Shown here piece by piece: positions 51,813 through 62,608 of a DNA stretch of 64,000 bases. A program made the translations under genes and the position numbers. Origin of the DNA: Pseudomonadota bacterium (GTDB lineage: Bacteria; Pseudomonadota; Gammaproteobacteria; Steroidobacterales; Steroidobacteraceae). The stretch's first letter is position 1, and every line of letters begins with the position of its first letter. Under the pieces are notes generated by a model. It made no database searches, had not been told where the DNA came from, and was given only the letters and a program-made list of their open reading frames with translations. The stretch is from contig JAKARC010000008.1 in the NCBI GenBank assembly GCA_021822385.1, positions 1 through 64,000 of the forward strand, written 5' to 3'.

Positions 51813-52831
51813 GCCGCCCGCTCTTCCATGCCCGGCTCGTAACGACCGGTGGCCGCAAGCCCGTTGAGACGCGCCCGATGCGCAAATTCCTCCTGTCCGG
51901 CCTTGAAACTCGCCGCGCGTCCGCCCCACACCTGGATTGCCGTTTCCTGCAATGCGCGGCCATAACTGAAGGTCAATGCCCATGGCAGCGGGCCGAGGCG
52001 ATTGATCAGCGACAGATGCAAGGTGGCTTCCTCGGGCGACTGACCCCCGGAGAGAAAGGCAATGCCCGGAACCGCCGGCGGCACGTGCCGCTTCAGGCAG
52101 CGCACCGTCGCTTCCGCCACGGCCTGCGGCGAGGCGCGGTGCGCGGCCTTCTTGCCGGAGATCACCATGTTGGGTTTGAGCACCATGCCCTCGAGCATCA
52201 CGCGCTGATCCTGCAGCCGCTTGAACACGCAGCTCAGCGTTGCATCCGTCACTTCCTCGCAGCGCTCGAGCGAGTGATCGCCGTCCATCAGCACCTCCGG
52301 CTCGACGATCGGCACGATTTCATTCTCCTGACAGAGCGCGGCGTAGCGCGCCAGAGCATGTGCATTCGCCTCGATACCGACGGCGGTCGGAATGCCTACT
52401 CCGATGTCGATGACCGCGCGCCATTTGGCGAAACGCGCCCCCAGCTTGCGGTACTCGATCAACCGCTCGCGCAGCCCATCGAGCCCCTCGGTTACGGTCT
52501 CCCCGGGAAAGCCCGCAAGCGGCTTCGCGCCGAGGTCGACCTTGATGCCCGGAATGATGCCCTGCTGCGTCAGATATTGCGGAAAAGGCCTGCCATCGGC
52601 GGTCTTCTGCCGGATGGTCTCATCGTACAGAATGACGCCGCTGATCCATTCGGAGGCCCCGGGTGCGGTGAACAGCAGCTCACGATAGGCTCGCCGATGC
52701 TCCTCCGTGGATTCGAGCTTGATGGCCTCGAACCGCTTGCGGATCGTGCCGGTGCTTTCATCGGCCGCCAGAAGACCCTTGCCTTTGACCACCATTGCCT
52801 GAGCGATTCGAGCGAGCTCACTGCGATTCAT
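51809..52831 (-). CDS. fba: Class I fructose-bisphosphate aldolase
   Basis: Schiff-base aldolase of glycolysis and gluconeogenesis, 340 residues, of the animal/plant-like class I type. GLLAADESTGTIRKRF is at the N-terminus; the catalytic lysine lies in MVLKPNMVISGKK near residue 223; FLSGGQSPEEATLHL and LTFSYGRALQ follow. The ATG at 52831 has GGAG 7 bases before it, preferred over the TTG at 52849. It is the first gene before mlaF and overlaps it by 4 bases if mlaF starts at TTG, so lipid transport genes may be co-transcribed with it. Confidence 0.93.
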   Translation of the reverse strand: MNRSELARIAQAMVVKGKGLLAADESTGTIRKRFEAIKLESTEEHRRAYRELLFTAPGASEWISGVILYDETIRQKTADGRPFPQYLTQQGIIPGIKVDLGAKPLAGFPGETVTEGLDGLRERLIEYRKLGARFAKWRAVIDIGVGIPTAVGIEANAHALARYAALCQENEIVPIVEPEVLMDGDHSLERCEEVTDATLSCVFKRLQDQRVMLEGMVLKPNMVISGKKAAHRASPQAVAEATVRCLKRHVPPAVPGIAFLSGGQSPEEATLHLSLINRLGPLPWALTFSYGRALQETAIQVWGGRAASFKAGQEEFAHRARLNGLAATGRYEPGMEERAA

Positions 52832-52953
52832 GACGATTCTCCGCGACAAAGTGATTCGGCCGCGCGCGCCAGTGCATCGATCTTGAATAGGAAGCGCACC
52901 ACGGGGACGGCAAGAATACCAAATGACCGGGCCCGCATCCCCTTGGTTCCCGG

Positions 52954-52982
52954 TTCAATTAGTACTAAACTAGTCCTATCTT
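52954..52982 (+). promoter_or_regulatory. Promoter of the suf operon with IscR-like operator
   Basis: TTCAAT (52954-52959) and TATCTT (52977-52982) are spaced by 17 bases. Between them lies ACTAAACTAGTC (52964-52975). Its complement, GACTAGTTTAGT, matches 11 of 12 positions of the core GACTRWWWYAGT of the type I IscR site, as I remember it. A regulator with an Rrf2 fold encoded 30 bases downstream would thus repress its own operon by covering the promoter spacer. Confidence 0.6.
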
Positions 52983-53013
52983 AACGGTCGCGCGTCGCGT
53001 GAGGATGCCTGCA

Positions 53014-53502
53014 ATGGTGCGGATCAGCCGCCTGACGGACTATGCCACGGTGCTGCTCGCCGTGCTCGCCGTCCAGCCCGAGCGATTGCAGACCGCCGCA
53101 GCGCTCGCCGAACAGACGCATGTGGCGGCGCCGACCGTGAGCAAGCTTCTGAAGCAACTGCAACGGGCGGGGCTGGTCGCCTCGACCCGCGGCCTGCATG
53201 GCGGGTATCAACTGGCGCGCCCCGCGGCCCAAATCAGCGCGGCGGCCATTCTGGATGCGCTCGAGGATCCGGTGGCGCTCACGGACTGCGCGGCGGCGCA
53301 TGGACATTGCGAGATCGAGCCCACCTGTCGCGTCGGGCGCACCTGGCAGCGGCTCAATCTGGCCATCCGGCGCTCCCTGGGCGATGTCAATCTCGCGCAG
53401 CTCGCCGGCATCGATCCCATCCAGTCCCATCTACCGGCACTTGAGCGCGAGGTAAAGGCGGCGATGAGCTCGCCGGGGCTGCTGCGCATCACCGGTGCCT
53501 GA
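53014..53502 (+). CDS. Rrf2-family SUF system regulator (IscR-like, Fe-S sensing)
   Basis: A 162-residue Rrf2 protein. The winged-helix DNA-binding part is VRISRLTDYATVLLAVLA to RGLHGGYQLARPA. Three cysteines (DCAAAHGHCEIEPTC) match the IscR/SufR-like cluster ligands near residues 93-107. The ATG at 53014 has GAGGA 8 bases upstream; a GTG at 52999 is less likely. It leads the suf operon, as in Xanthomonas-type suf_reg proteins, and the upstream site suggests autorepression when Fe-S supply is sufficient. Confidence 0.9.
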   Translation: MVRISRLTDYATVLLAVLAVQPERLQTAAALAEQTHVAAPTVSKLLKQLQRAGLVASTRGLHGGYQLARPAAQISAAAILDALEDPVALTDCAAAHGHCEIEPTCRVGRTWQRLNLAIRRSLGDVNLAQLAGIDPIQSHLPALEREVKAAMSSPGLLRITGA

Positions 53503-53526
53503 CCCCTCACTTCAGACTTGGCGAAC

Positions 53527-54972
<1,446 letters not shown>

Positions 54973-54991
54973 TAAAGTCAGGTCACAACGT

Positions 54992-55741
54992 ATGCTCAAG
55001 ATCCACAACCTTCACGCCACGGTCGATGGCAAGGAAATCCTCAAGGGCCTCGACCTCGAGGTGCCCACCGGCGAGGTGCACGCCGTCATGGGCCCGAACG
55101 GCTCCGGCAAAAGCACCCTCGCCTACGTGCTCGCCGGACGGCCCGGTTATCTCGTCACCGCCGGGACGATCACTTACGAGGGCCGCGACCTGCTCGCGCT
55201 CAGTCCGGAGGATCGCGCCCGCGCGGGCGTCTTCCTCGGCTTCCAGTACCCGGTCGAGATCCCGGGCGTCAACAACGTCTACCTGCTCAAAGCGGCGGTC
55301 AACGCCGTGCGCAAGCAGCGCGGGGAACCGGAAGTCGATGCCTTCGAATTCCTCAGCCTGGTGCGCGAGAAGATGCGGCTGATGCGCATGGACGAGAGCA
55401 TGCTCGCGCGCGGAGTGAACGAGGGCTTCTCCGGCGGCGAGAAGAAGCGCAATGAGATTCTGCAGATGCTCGTGCTCGAGCCGCATCTGGCCGTGCTCGA
55501 TGAGACCGACTCGGGCCTGGACATCGATGCGTTGAAGATCGTCGCCCAGGGCGTCAACACCCTGCGTGCCCCGGAGCGCTCGCTGGTGTTAGTGACGCAT
55601 TATCAACGTCTGCTCGAGCACATCGTGCCTGACCGGGTCCATGTGCTGGTCAACGGCCGCATCGTGCGCAGCGGCGACCGCTCGCTTGCCGTGCAGCTCG
55701 AGCAGCGCGGCTACGACTGGCTGATCAGCGAGGCTGCATGA
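54992..55741 (+). CDS. sufC: Fe-S cluster assembly ATPase SufC
   Basis: ABC-type ATPase of 249 residues. Walker A MGPNGSGKSTLAYVLAG near residue 33, Q-loop region GFQYPVEIPG, signature EGFSGGEKKRNEILQM near residue 143, and Walker B LAVLDETDSGLDIDALK are all standard for SufC. Its stop overlaps the start of sufD by 4 bases. Confidence 0.97.
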   Translation: MLKIHNLHATVDGKEILKGLDLEVPTGEVHAVMGPNGSGKSTLAYVLAGRPGYLVTAGTITYEGRDLLALSPEDRARAGVFLGFQYPVEIPGVNNVYLLKAAVNAVRKQRGEPEVDAFEFLSLVREKMRLMRMDESMLARGVNEGFSGGEKKRNEILQMLVLEPHLAVLDETDSGLDIDALKIVAQGVNTLRAPERSLVLVTHYQRLLEHIVPDRVHVLVNGRIVRSGDRSLAVQLEQRGYDWLISEAA

Positions 55742-57026
55742 GCGCGGCGGTCGAGCAGCTGCGGTCGGAATTCGACACCGTGCGGGCGCAACTGCCGGGC
55801 AGCGTCATCGCGCCCGAGCGACGCAGTCGGGCGATTGCTGCGCTCTGTGCACAGGGACTGCCGAGCGCACGCGAGGAGAACTGGCGTTACACGAACCTGC
55901 GCATCCTCGAGCGCGCCCGTTTCGCGCCCGTCGATGCGCATGCGGAGGCAGCGCTCGCGCAGCTGCCCGAAACGCCCGCCGGCTTCGCGCGCTGGGTGTT
56001 CGTCGACGGGCTGCTGCGCTCGGGGACTGCCGCCGAGGACCCGGGCTTCAGCGTGCGCAGCCGGCGTTCGCTACCGGCGGCGCTCGCCCCCGCGTGGCCG
56101 CTCGGTTCGGATCTGCCGGAGGCGCGCCTGGCGTTGCTCAACGAGGCCTTCGCCCTCGATGCGCTCGCCATCGACGTGCACGGGCCGGCTGCGCCGGCCG
56201 GCATCGAACTTGTGTTCGTCACGGCGAGCACTGCACAGGCCGGCACCTCCTATCCGCGCGTCCACCTGCGGCTTGCAGCCGGCGTCGAACTGACCGTGAT
56301 CGAACGTCATCTCGGCGCACCGCAGACCGGGAGTCTGGTCAACGGTGCAATGCACGTCGAACTCGGCGAGCACGCGCGCTTACAACACTATCGACTGCAG
56401 CAGAGCGCAGCGCAGACCACCTGGTTCGATACGCTCGCGGCAGAGTTATCCGCGCACGCCCATTATCGCTTGCTCAGCATCGGCACCGGCGCGCAGAGCG
56501 CGCGCTCCACGGTGCACGTACGCCTGGCCGGTGCCGCAGCACACCTGGAACTGTCGGCTGCAGCGCTCGCCGATCGGCAGCAGAGCCAGGACATGTACGT
56601 GCTGAGCGAGCATCTGGCCCCCGATACACGCACGACCGAGACCTTCCGCGGTATCGCCTCGGGGCGCGGGCGCGTGGCGTTCAACGGCAAGATCGTCGTG
56701 CACCCGCAGGCCCGCGGCAGCGACTCGCGCCAATCACTGCGTGGCCTGCTCGATGGGCCAGAAGCCGAGATTGATGTGCGTCCGCAGCTGGAGATCTACA
56801 CCGACGAGGTGCGTTGCAGTCATGGCGCAACCGCCGGCAAGCTCGATGAGAACATGCTGTTCTACCTGCTCGCGCGCGGCATCGGCGCCCCACTCGCCCA
56901 GCAGCTGCTCAAATGGGCTTTCCTCGAAGACGTGGTGGCACAGATCGCGCGCACGGAGCTGCGCGGCGAGGTCGAGCGGGCTTTGTCCGCGCAAATGAAC
57001 GCCGCTGCGATGCAGGAGTTGTGCTG

Positions 57027-57027
<1 letters not shown>
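55738..57027 (+). CDS. sufD: Fe-S cluster assembly protein SufD
   Basis: A 429-residue partner of SufB. It has ENWRYTNLRILERARF near the N-terminus. The C-terminal core contains YVLSEHLAPDTRTTETFRG, GKIVVHPQARGSDSRQSL and EVRCSHGATAGKLDENMLFYL. The conserved His in RCSHGA, which with a SufB cysteine takes part in cluster formation, is present. The stop TGA shares bases with the ATG of sufS. Confidence 0.95.
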
Positions 57028-58276
<1,249 letters not shown>

Positions 58277-58280
<4 letters not shown>

Positions 58281-58723
58281 ACCTGCAAGATCTCTACCGC
58301 GACGTCATCCTGGATCACAATCGTCAGCCCCGCAATTTCGGCCCGTTGCAGCCCGCGGACGCGCATGCGGAGGGCCACAATCCCCTCTGCGGCGACCGCC
58401 TCACCGTCTGGCTGCGCCTCGACGGGGACCGCATCGCGGACATCCGCTTCGAAGGCCAGGGTTGCGCGATCTCGACCGCCTCGGCCTCGCTGATGACCGA
58501 GGCGGTCAAGGGCAAGGACAAGGCGGCGGTGCAGGCACTCTACGAGCGTATCCACGCGCTGCTCACCGATCCGCACGCTCAGGCCGATGCCGCCACACTC
58601 GGCAAGCTTGCCGCGCTCGGCGGCGTCAGCGAGTTTCCGGCCCGGGTCAAGTGCGCAACGCTCTGCTGGCATACGCTCAACGCGGCGCTCGAGCACAGCG
58701 CGGACGCCGTCTCCACCGAGTGA
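58277..58723 (+). CDS. sufU: SufU-type sulfur acceptor/scaffold
   Basis: A 148-residue IscU-fold protein of the SufU type. Three cysteines are conserved: PLCGDRLTV (followed by the Asp), GQGCAISTASAS and RVKCATLCW. An insertion of about 20 residues separates the second and third cysteine as in zinc-binding SufU. SufU takes persulfide sulfur from SufS. The start overlaps the sufS stop by 4 bases. Confidence 0.94.
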
Positions 58724-58733
58724 GCCCGCAGCC

Positions 58734-59285
58734 ATGCCTGGTTATGACAGCGAACCGTTCGTCGTGCAGCGCGAAGTGCGCGCGGTCATCGTGCCCGCCG
58801 GCACCGAGGTGCTCTTGCAACCGGGCCAGTCCGGCTACATCACGCAGGCGCTCGGCGGCAGCTTCACGGTATATATCGACGGCAACCTGTATCGGCTCAG
58901 CGGCGAGGATGCCGCGGCCATCGGCCGCGAGCCGGTCAAGCCGCCGGAGCTGCCGCCCAATGCCACCGAGGAGGACGTGCGTCAGCTCGCCTGGGATCAG
59001 ATGCGCACATGCTACGACCCCGAGATTCCAATCAATATCGTCGATCTCGGCCTGGTGTACGCGTGTGACGTCATGGCGAACGAGGATGGTAGCCGCAGCG
59101 TCGAAATCAAACTGACGCTCACGGCACCGGGCTGCGGCATGGGGGACATCCTGGTCGATGACGTGCGCGACAAGATCGAGCGCATACCCACCGTACGCGA
59201 GGCGCGCGTCGAACTCACGTTCGATCCGCCCTGGAACCAGAGCATGATGTCCGAGGCGGCCCGCTTGCAAACGGGGATGTACTGA
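58734..59285 (+). CDS. sufT: Fe-S assembly protein SufT (MIP18 family)
   Basis: A 183-residue protein. The N-terminal beta part (VPAGTEVLLQPGQSGYITQA) precedes a DUF59 domain (EEDVRQLAWDQMRTCYDPEI; NIVDLGLVYAC; TAPGCGMGDILVDDV). This long SufT form is linked to maturation of Fe-S proteins when demand is high. It starts 10 bases after sufU and its stop overlaps the Rieske gene start. Confidence 0.92.
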   Translation: MPGYDSEPFVVQREVRAVIVPAGTEVLLQPGQSGYITQALGGSFTVYIDGNLYRLSGEDAAAIGREPVKPPELPPNATEEDVRQLAWDQMRTCYDPEIPINIVDLGLVYACDVMANEDGSRSVEIKLTLTAPGCGMGDILVDDVRDKIERIPTVREARVELTFDPPWNQSMMSEAARLQTGMY

Positions 59286-59596
59286 TGAGCTGGATCGATG
59301 CCGGGGCGGTCGCGGCACTGGAGGAGCAGACGTCCATCGGCGCCGATCTCGACGGTGAGCCGGTGCGGGTCGTGCGCTGCGATGGCGAGATCCTTGCGGT
59401 GGCGGACGTCTGCACGCACGACGGTGCGCCGCTGGACGATGCCGAAGTCGAAGCCTGCCAGATCATCTGTCCGCGCCACGGTGCGCGCTTCTGTCTGCGC
59501 ACCGGCGAGGCTCTCACGCCGCCGGCCTACGAGCCGCTACGCACTTACGCGGTGCGGATCGATGCGGGCCGCATCTTGATCGAGCGACCCGACTGA
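59285..59596 (+). CDS. Rieske-type [2Fe-2S] ferredoxin in the suf operon
   Basis: A 103-residue Rieske domain. Ligands are C-x-H (VCTHDGAPL) and C-x2-H (ICPRHGARF) with 16 residues between. It looks like a small ferredoxin of dioxygenase type (BphA3/NirD-like). The ATG overlaps the sufT stop (TGATG), so it is the last gene of the suf operon. An electron-supply role in cluster assembly is plausible but unproven. Confidence 0.9.
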   Translation: MSWIDAGAVAALEEQTSIGADLDGEPVRVVRCDGEILAVADVCTHDGAPLDDAEVEACQIICPRHGARFCLRTGEALTPPAYEPLRTYAVRIDAGRILIERPD

Positions 59597-59690
59597 TCGG
59601 GTACGTTCATGCACGGCGCTGCGCCGCGTGTGTACGCGATCGGGGCCGCGTACGAAACACTTGCCGCCCGCCCTCGATGAGGAGACGTAC

Positions 59691-61247
59691 ATGCGCAGCA
59701 GACGGGCACTCGGTGTAGATGCGGTCCGGGCCATCGATCTCGGCACGGCCACCGTCCCACAGCTCGCGGCAGCGCTTGCCGGGCGGCGGCTGAGCGCACG
59801 AGCGCTGGTGCGCGGGTATGCGGCGCGAATCGGCCGGATCAACCCGAAGATCTGCGCGGTCATTGCTCTGAACCCGCACGCCATGGCGGAAGCGGACGCC
59901 GCGGATGCCCGACGCGCGGCCGGCACAACGCTCGGGCCGCTTGATGGCATGCCCGTCCTGGTGAAGGACAACATCGACATCGCCGGGCTGCCCACCACGG
60001 CCGGCTCGCTCGCACTCGCCAGGAACGTGCGCACGATGAGCGCTACGCTGATCCGCAACCTGCGCAGCGCCGGCGTTGTGATCCTCGGACGGGCGAACCT
60101 GTCGGAATGGGCCAACATCCGCTCGGCCCATTCGGTGAGCGGCTGGAGCGCCGTCGGCGGACTGACACGCAATCCCTACATGCTCGATCGCACCGCCTGC
60201 GGCTCGAGTTCTGGCTCGGCGGCCGCAGTCGCCGCCGGTCTGGCGCCGGCGGCCATCGGCACCGAGACCGATGGGTCCATCGGCTGTCCGGCCGCGATGA
60301 ACGGTGTCGTCGGTGTCAAGCCGACCGTGGGGCTGATCTCGCGCGCCGGCATCATCCCGATCAGTCGCACACAGGACACTCCCGGCCCGATTGCGCATAG
60401 CGTGCGCGGCGCGGCGCTGCTGCTCGCCGCCATGGCCGGCTCCGATGCGGCAGACCCGGCCACGGCACCGGCCGACAGCCAGCGCACCGACTACCTCGCC
60501 GCGCTCACGCCGGGGGCGCTCGCCGGCATCCGCCTCGGGATTGCAACCTTCCTGCTGGAGAGTTTCTCGCCCAAAACGCTGGCGGTGTTCGAGCGGGCGT
60601 TGACGCGGATTCGCGCCGCGGGCGCGACGCTGGTCGACGTCGCGGACTATCGGTGCGAGCCGCTCGAGAAGAACGAGTTGCACGTGTTGCTCACCGAGCT
60701 GAAAGCGGGCATGAACGAGTATCTGGCCGCAGCCCCGCCAGCCGTGAAAACACGCACGCTGGCCGATGTGATCGCCTTCAATGACAGCCATCCGCGTGAG
60801 CTGCGTTGGTTCGGCCAGAGCCTGTTTCTGCGTGCCGAGCGCACCAGCGGCTTGACGGATCGGGCGTACCTACGCGCCCGCGCGACGAATTTGCGGCGCG
60901 CGGGACCGGAGGGCATCGACCGGTTGCTGGCCGAGCATCGCATCGCGGCGCTGATCTGCCCGACCCAGGATCCTGCCGCGGTGCTCGATCTGGTCAATGG
61001 CGACCGCGGTATCGGCGCCGGTAGCAGCACACTGCCTGCGGTTGCAGGCTATCCCTACATCACGGTCCCGATGGGACAGGTCGAGGGCCTGCCGGTAGGG
61101 TTGTCGTTCATCGGACCGCAGTGGTCCGAGGCGCGGCTGCTCGCTCTGGCCTATGCATTCGAGCAGATCGGGCCGGGCTTTCGGCCGCCCACATTTGCGC
61201 CCAACGTACTGAGCCTACGTTCCCCGCCGCCCCGCCGCAAACGCTGA
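59691..61247 (+). CDS. Amidase signature family hydrolase
   Basis: A 518-residue amidase. The catalytic triad is visible: Lys in MPVLVKDNIDIAG near residue 89, cis-Ser in ACGSSSGSAAAVAAG near 170, and the nucleophile Ser in TETDGSIGCPAAMNG near 195. The start at 59691 is preceded by AGGAG with good spacing, so the 21 extra codons upstream are not used. It could hydrolyse small amides or peptides; it is not GatA, as no gatB/gatC lies near and the substrate region differs. There is a 94-base gap after the suf operon. Confidence 0.88.
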   Translation: MRSRRALGVDAVRAIDLGTATVPQLAAALAGRRLSARALVRGYAARIGRINPKICAVIALNPHAMAEADAADARRAAGTTLGPLDGMPVLVKDNIDIAGLPTTAGSLALARNVRTMSATLIRNLRSAGVVILGRANLSEWANIRSAHSVSGWSAVGGLTRNPYMLDRTACGSSSGSAAAVAAGLAPAAIGTETDGSIGCPAAMNGVVGVKPTVGLISRAGIIPISRTQDTPGPIAHSVRGAALLLAAMAGSDAADPATAPADSQRTDYLAALTPGALAGIRLGIATFLLESFSPKTLAVFERALTRIRAAGATLVDVADYRCEPLEKNELHVLLTELKAGMNEYLAAAPPAVKTRTLADVIAFNDSHPRELRWFGQSLFLRAERTSGLTDRAYLRARATNLRRAGPEGIDRLLAEHRIAALICPTQDPAAVLDLVNGDRGIGAGSSTLPAVAGYPYITVPMGQVEGLPVGLSFIGPQWSEARLLALAYAFEQIGPGFRPPTFAPNVLSLRSPPPRRKR

Positions 61248-61259
61248 GTCAGCTCAAGC

Positions 61260-61277
61260 GCGCCGCACGGTCGGCGC
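61260..61277. terminator. Hairpin after the amidase gene
   Basis: GCGCCG and CGGCGC pair as a perfect 6-bp stem with loop CACGGT, 12 bases beyond the amidase stop. A T-tract is lacking, so the function as terminator is tentative. Confidence 0.3.
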
Positions 61278-61369
61278 GGTTGCGTCACGACGATATCCAC
61301 GTTCGCAGCGATGGACCTTATGCCGGGCGTGCGTACCGTATCGACGCCTGCGCAATGCCCAGGGGTCGC

Positions 61370-61792
61370 TCACGGCCGTAGCCGTCCGGGCCCACAGCCG
61401 CTGGCGCTGCGCTCGTGCGATGCCGCGGCGCCCTCCGCGAGCAGTCCACGCAGCAGATTCAGCCGCTCCGCGGCACTCAGGGCCGACGCGGCGGAGAGCC
61501 GCTCGAGCAGAGCATCGACGACCGTCACGTCCTGCATATCCCGCAGATACGCGCAGCACTGCTCGGAGCAGCGGCGCAGCCATTGGCGATCCCGCGGTCC
61601 GATATCACCGGCACGCAGCGCGGACTCGAGCTGCTCGCCCATGCGAATCACCACCGCTGCGAGGCTCGCGAGCCCGAGCGCCCGCGCCATACTCGCCACG
61701 CGGTGCACCTCGTCGCGCAGGGCACTCGCACGCTCGCGCGCGCGAGACTGCGCCCGCCCGCCCGTCAGCCGCTGCGCGTCCCGCCGGCTCAT
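61370..61792 (-). CDS. Small protein with possible degenerate Hpt-like domain
   Basis: A 140-residue, Arg/Ala-rich, probably helical protein. The part LRDEVHRVASMARALGLASL followed by GEQLESAL recalls the histidine phosphotransfer helix (H-x2-K-G...L-G-x3-L...LE), but the Lys and Gly after the His are Ala and Ser. Two adjacent Cys occur in SEQCCAYL. The ATG overlaps the stop of the upstream gene by 4 bases. The C-terminal 20 residues are low complexity. Function unknown. Confidence 0.5.
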   Translation of the reverse strand: MSRRDAQRLTGGRAQSRARERASALRDEVHRVASMARALGLASLAAVVIRMGEQLESALRAGDIGPRDRQWLRRCSEQCCAYLRDMQDVTVVDALLERLSAASALSAAERLNLLRGLLAEGAAASHERSASGCGPGRLRP

Positions 61793-62139
61793 GTGTTGCG
61801 CTGCCAGCCGTACGCGAAGGTCGCGACAAAGGTCAGAACGCGCACGACGTTACCCGCCTCATCGTATTCGATGAGTTCGATGGACGGCTGGCCGTGGTGG
61901 CGCGCATGTCCGAGCAGGGCCTCGAAGAACCACACCCGGATACCATCGGTCCACGCCCGCCAGATCGACTCGCGCCGCTCGATGGCGCAGCTGAGCAGGC
62001 AGAGCGGCTCGGGCAACGCACGCGCCGAAGCGAGCGCCGTCAGCCCTGGCGGCAGTATGCAGCGCGAGGCGAGGAGCGACTCGAGCAGCTCGCTGATACG
62101 CTCCGGTGGATCGAGGTCGCGTAGACTTTCAGTTGCCAT
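61789..62139 (-). CDS. Unknown conserved-looking small protein
   Basis: A 116-residue protein starting at the ATG at 62139 (MATESLRDL); the frame is open to 62268 but without any sign of coding. It contains ERISELLESLLASRCILPPG, then IWRAWTDGIRVWFFEALLGH and a C-terminal VRVLTFVATFAYGW. No family recognised. It overlaps the next minus-strand gene by 4 bases (ATGA), so both form an operon. Confidence 0.55.
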   Translation of the reverse strand: MATESLRDLDPPERISELLESLLASRCILPPGLTALASARALPEPLCLLSCAIERRESIWRAWTDGIRVWFFEALLGHARHHGQPSIELIEYDEAGNVVRVLTFVATFAYGWQRNT

Positions 62140-62608
62140 GGCCACACAGTCCCACTTCGGCACAACAGATGGCGTCGGCTCGTGCGCCAAGGATTGTCGG
62201 GCGGCAGCACCATGACACGGCATGCGCCGGTGTCCGGCGCCCGTGGCTTCGGGATGACCCGAGCGCACGTGTCAGCGGCGCTTGCAACCCGCACGCCGCG
62301 CCGATGCCCATTGCCTCGATCGCCAGGATCATCACCGCAGGCAACCGGGTGGCGGTCAATCCTCACCGGTCGCAGCGTAGCGCGGTCGCGCTGAATTCCA
62401 GCTGAATACGCTCACGCTCGGCGAACCACCGCGTGCGCCCGGAGGGCGGGACCGGCGCAGGCGGCAGCACGTCTTGCGCTCGTCGGCCGTCCGGTGAAGC
62501 GCGACGATCAACCGCAAAGCACTGCGGCGACAAACACCGTGCCGTTTCCATCCCAGTTGGTATATTATATGATTAGTGCGCAAGGCAGTAAGGTCTCAGG
62601 AGATGTCC
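62140..62608. other. Intergenic region with AT-rich control region before the dehydratase
   Basis: About 470 bases with no gene I can support. At 62557-62575 the sequence TTGGTATATTATATGATTA is strongly AT-rich against the GC-rich background and probably contains the -10 region and an operator for the dehydratase gene. AGGAG at 62598-62602 is the ribosome-binding site of that gene. Confidence 0.5.
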
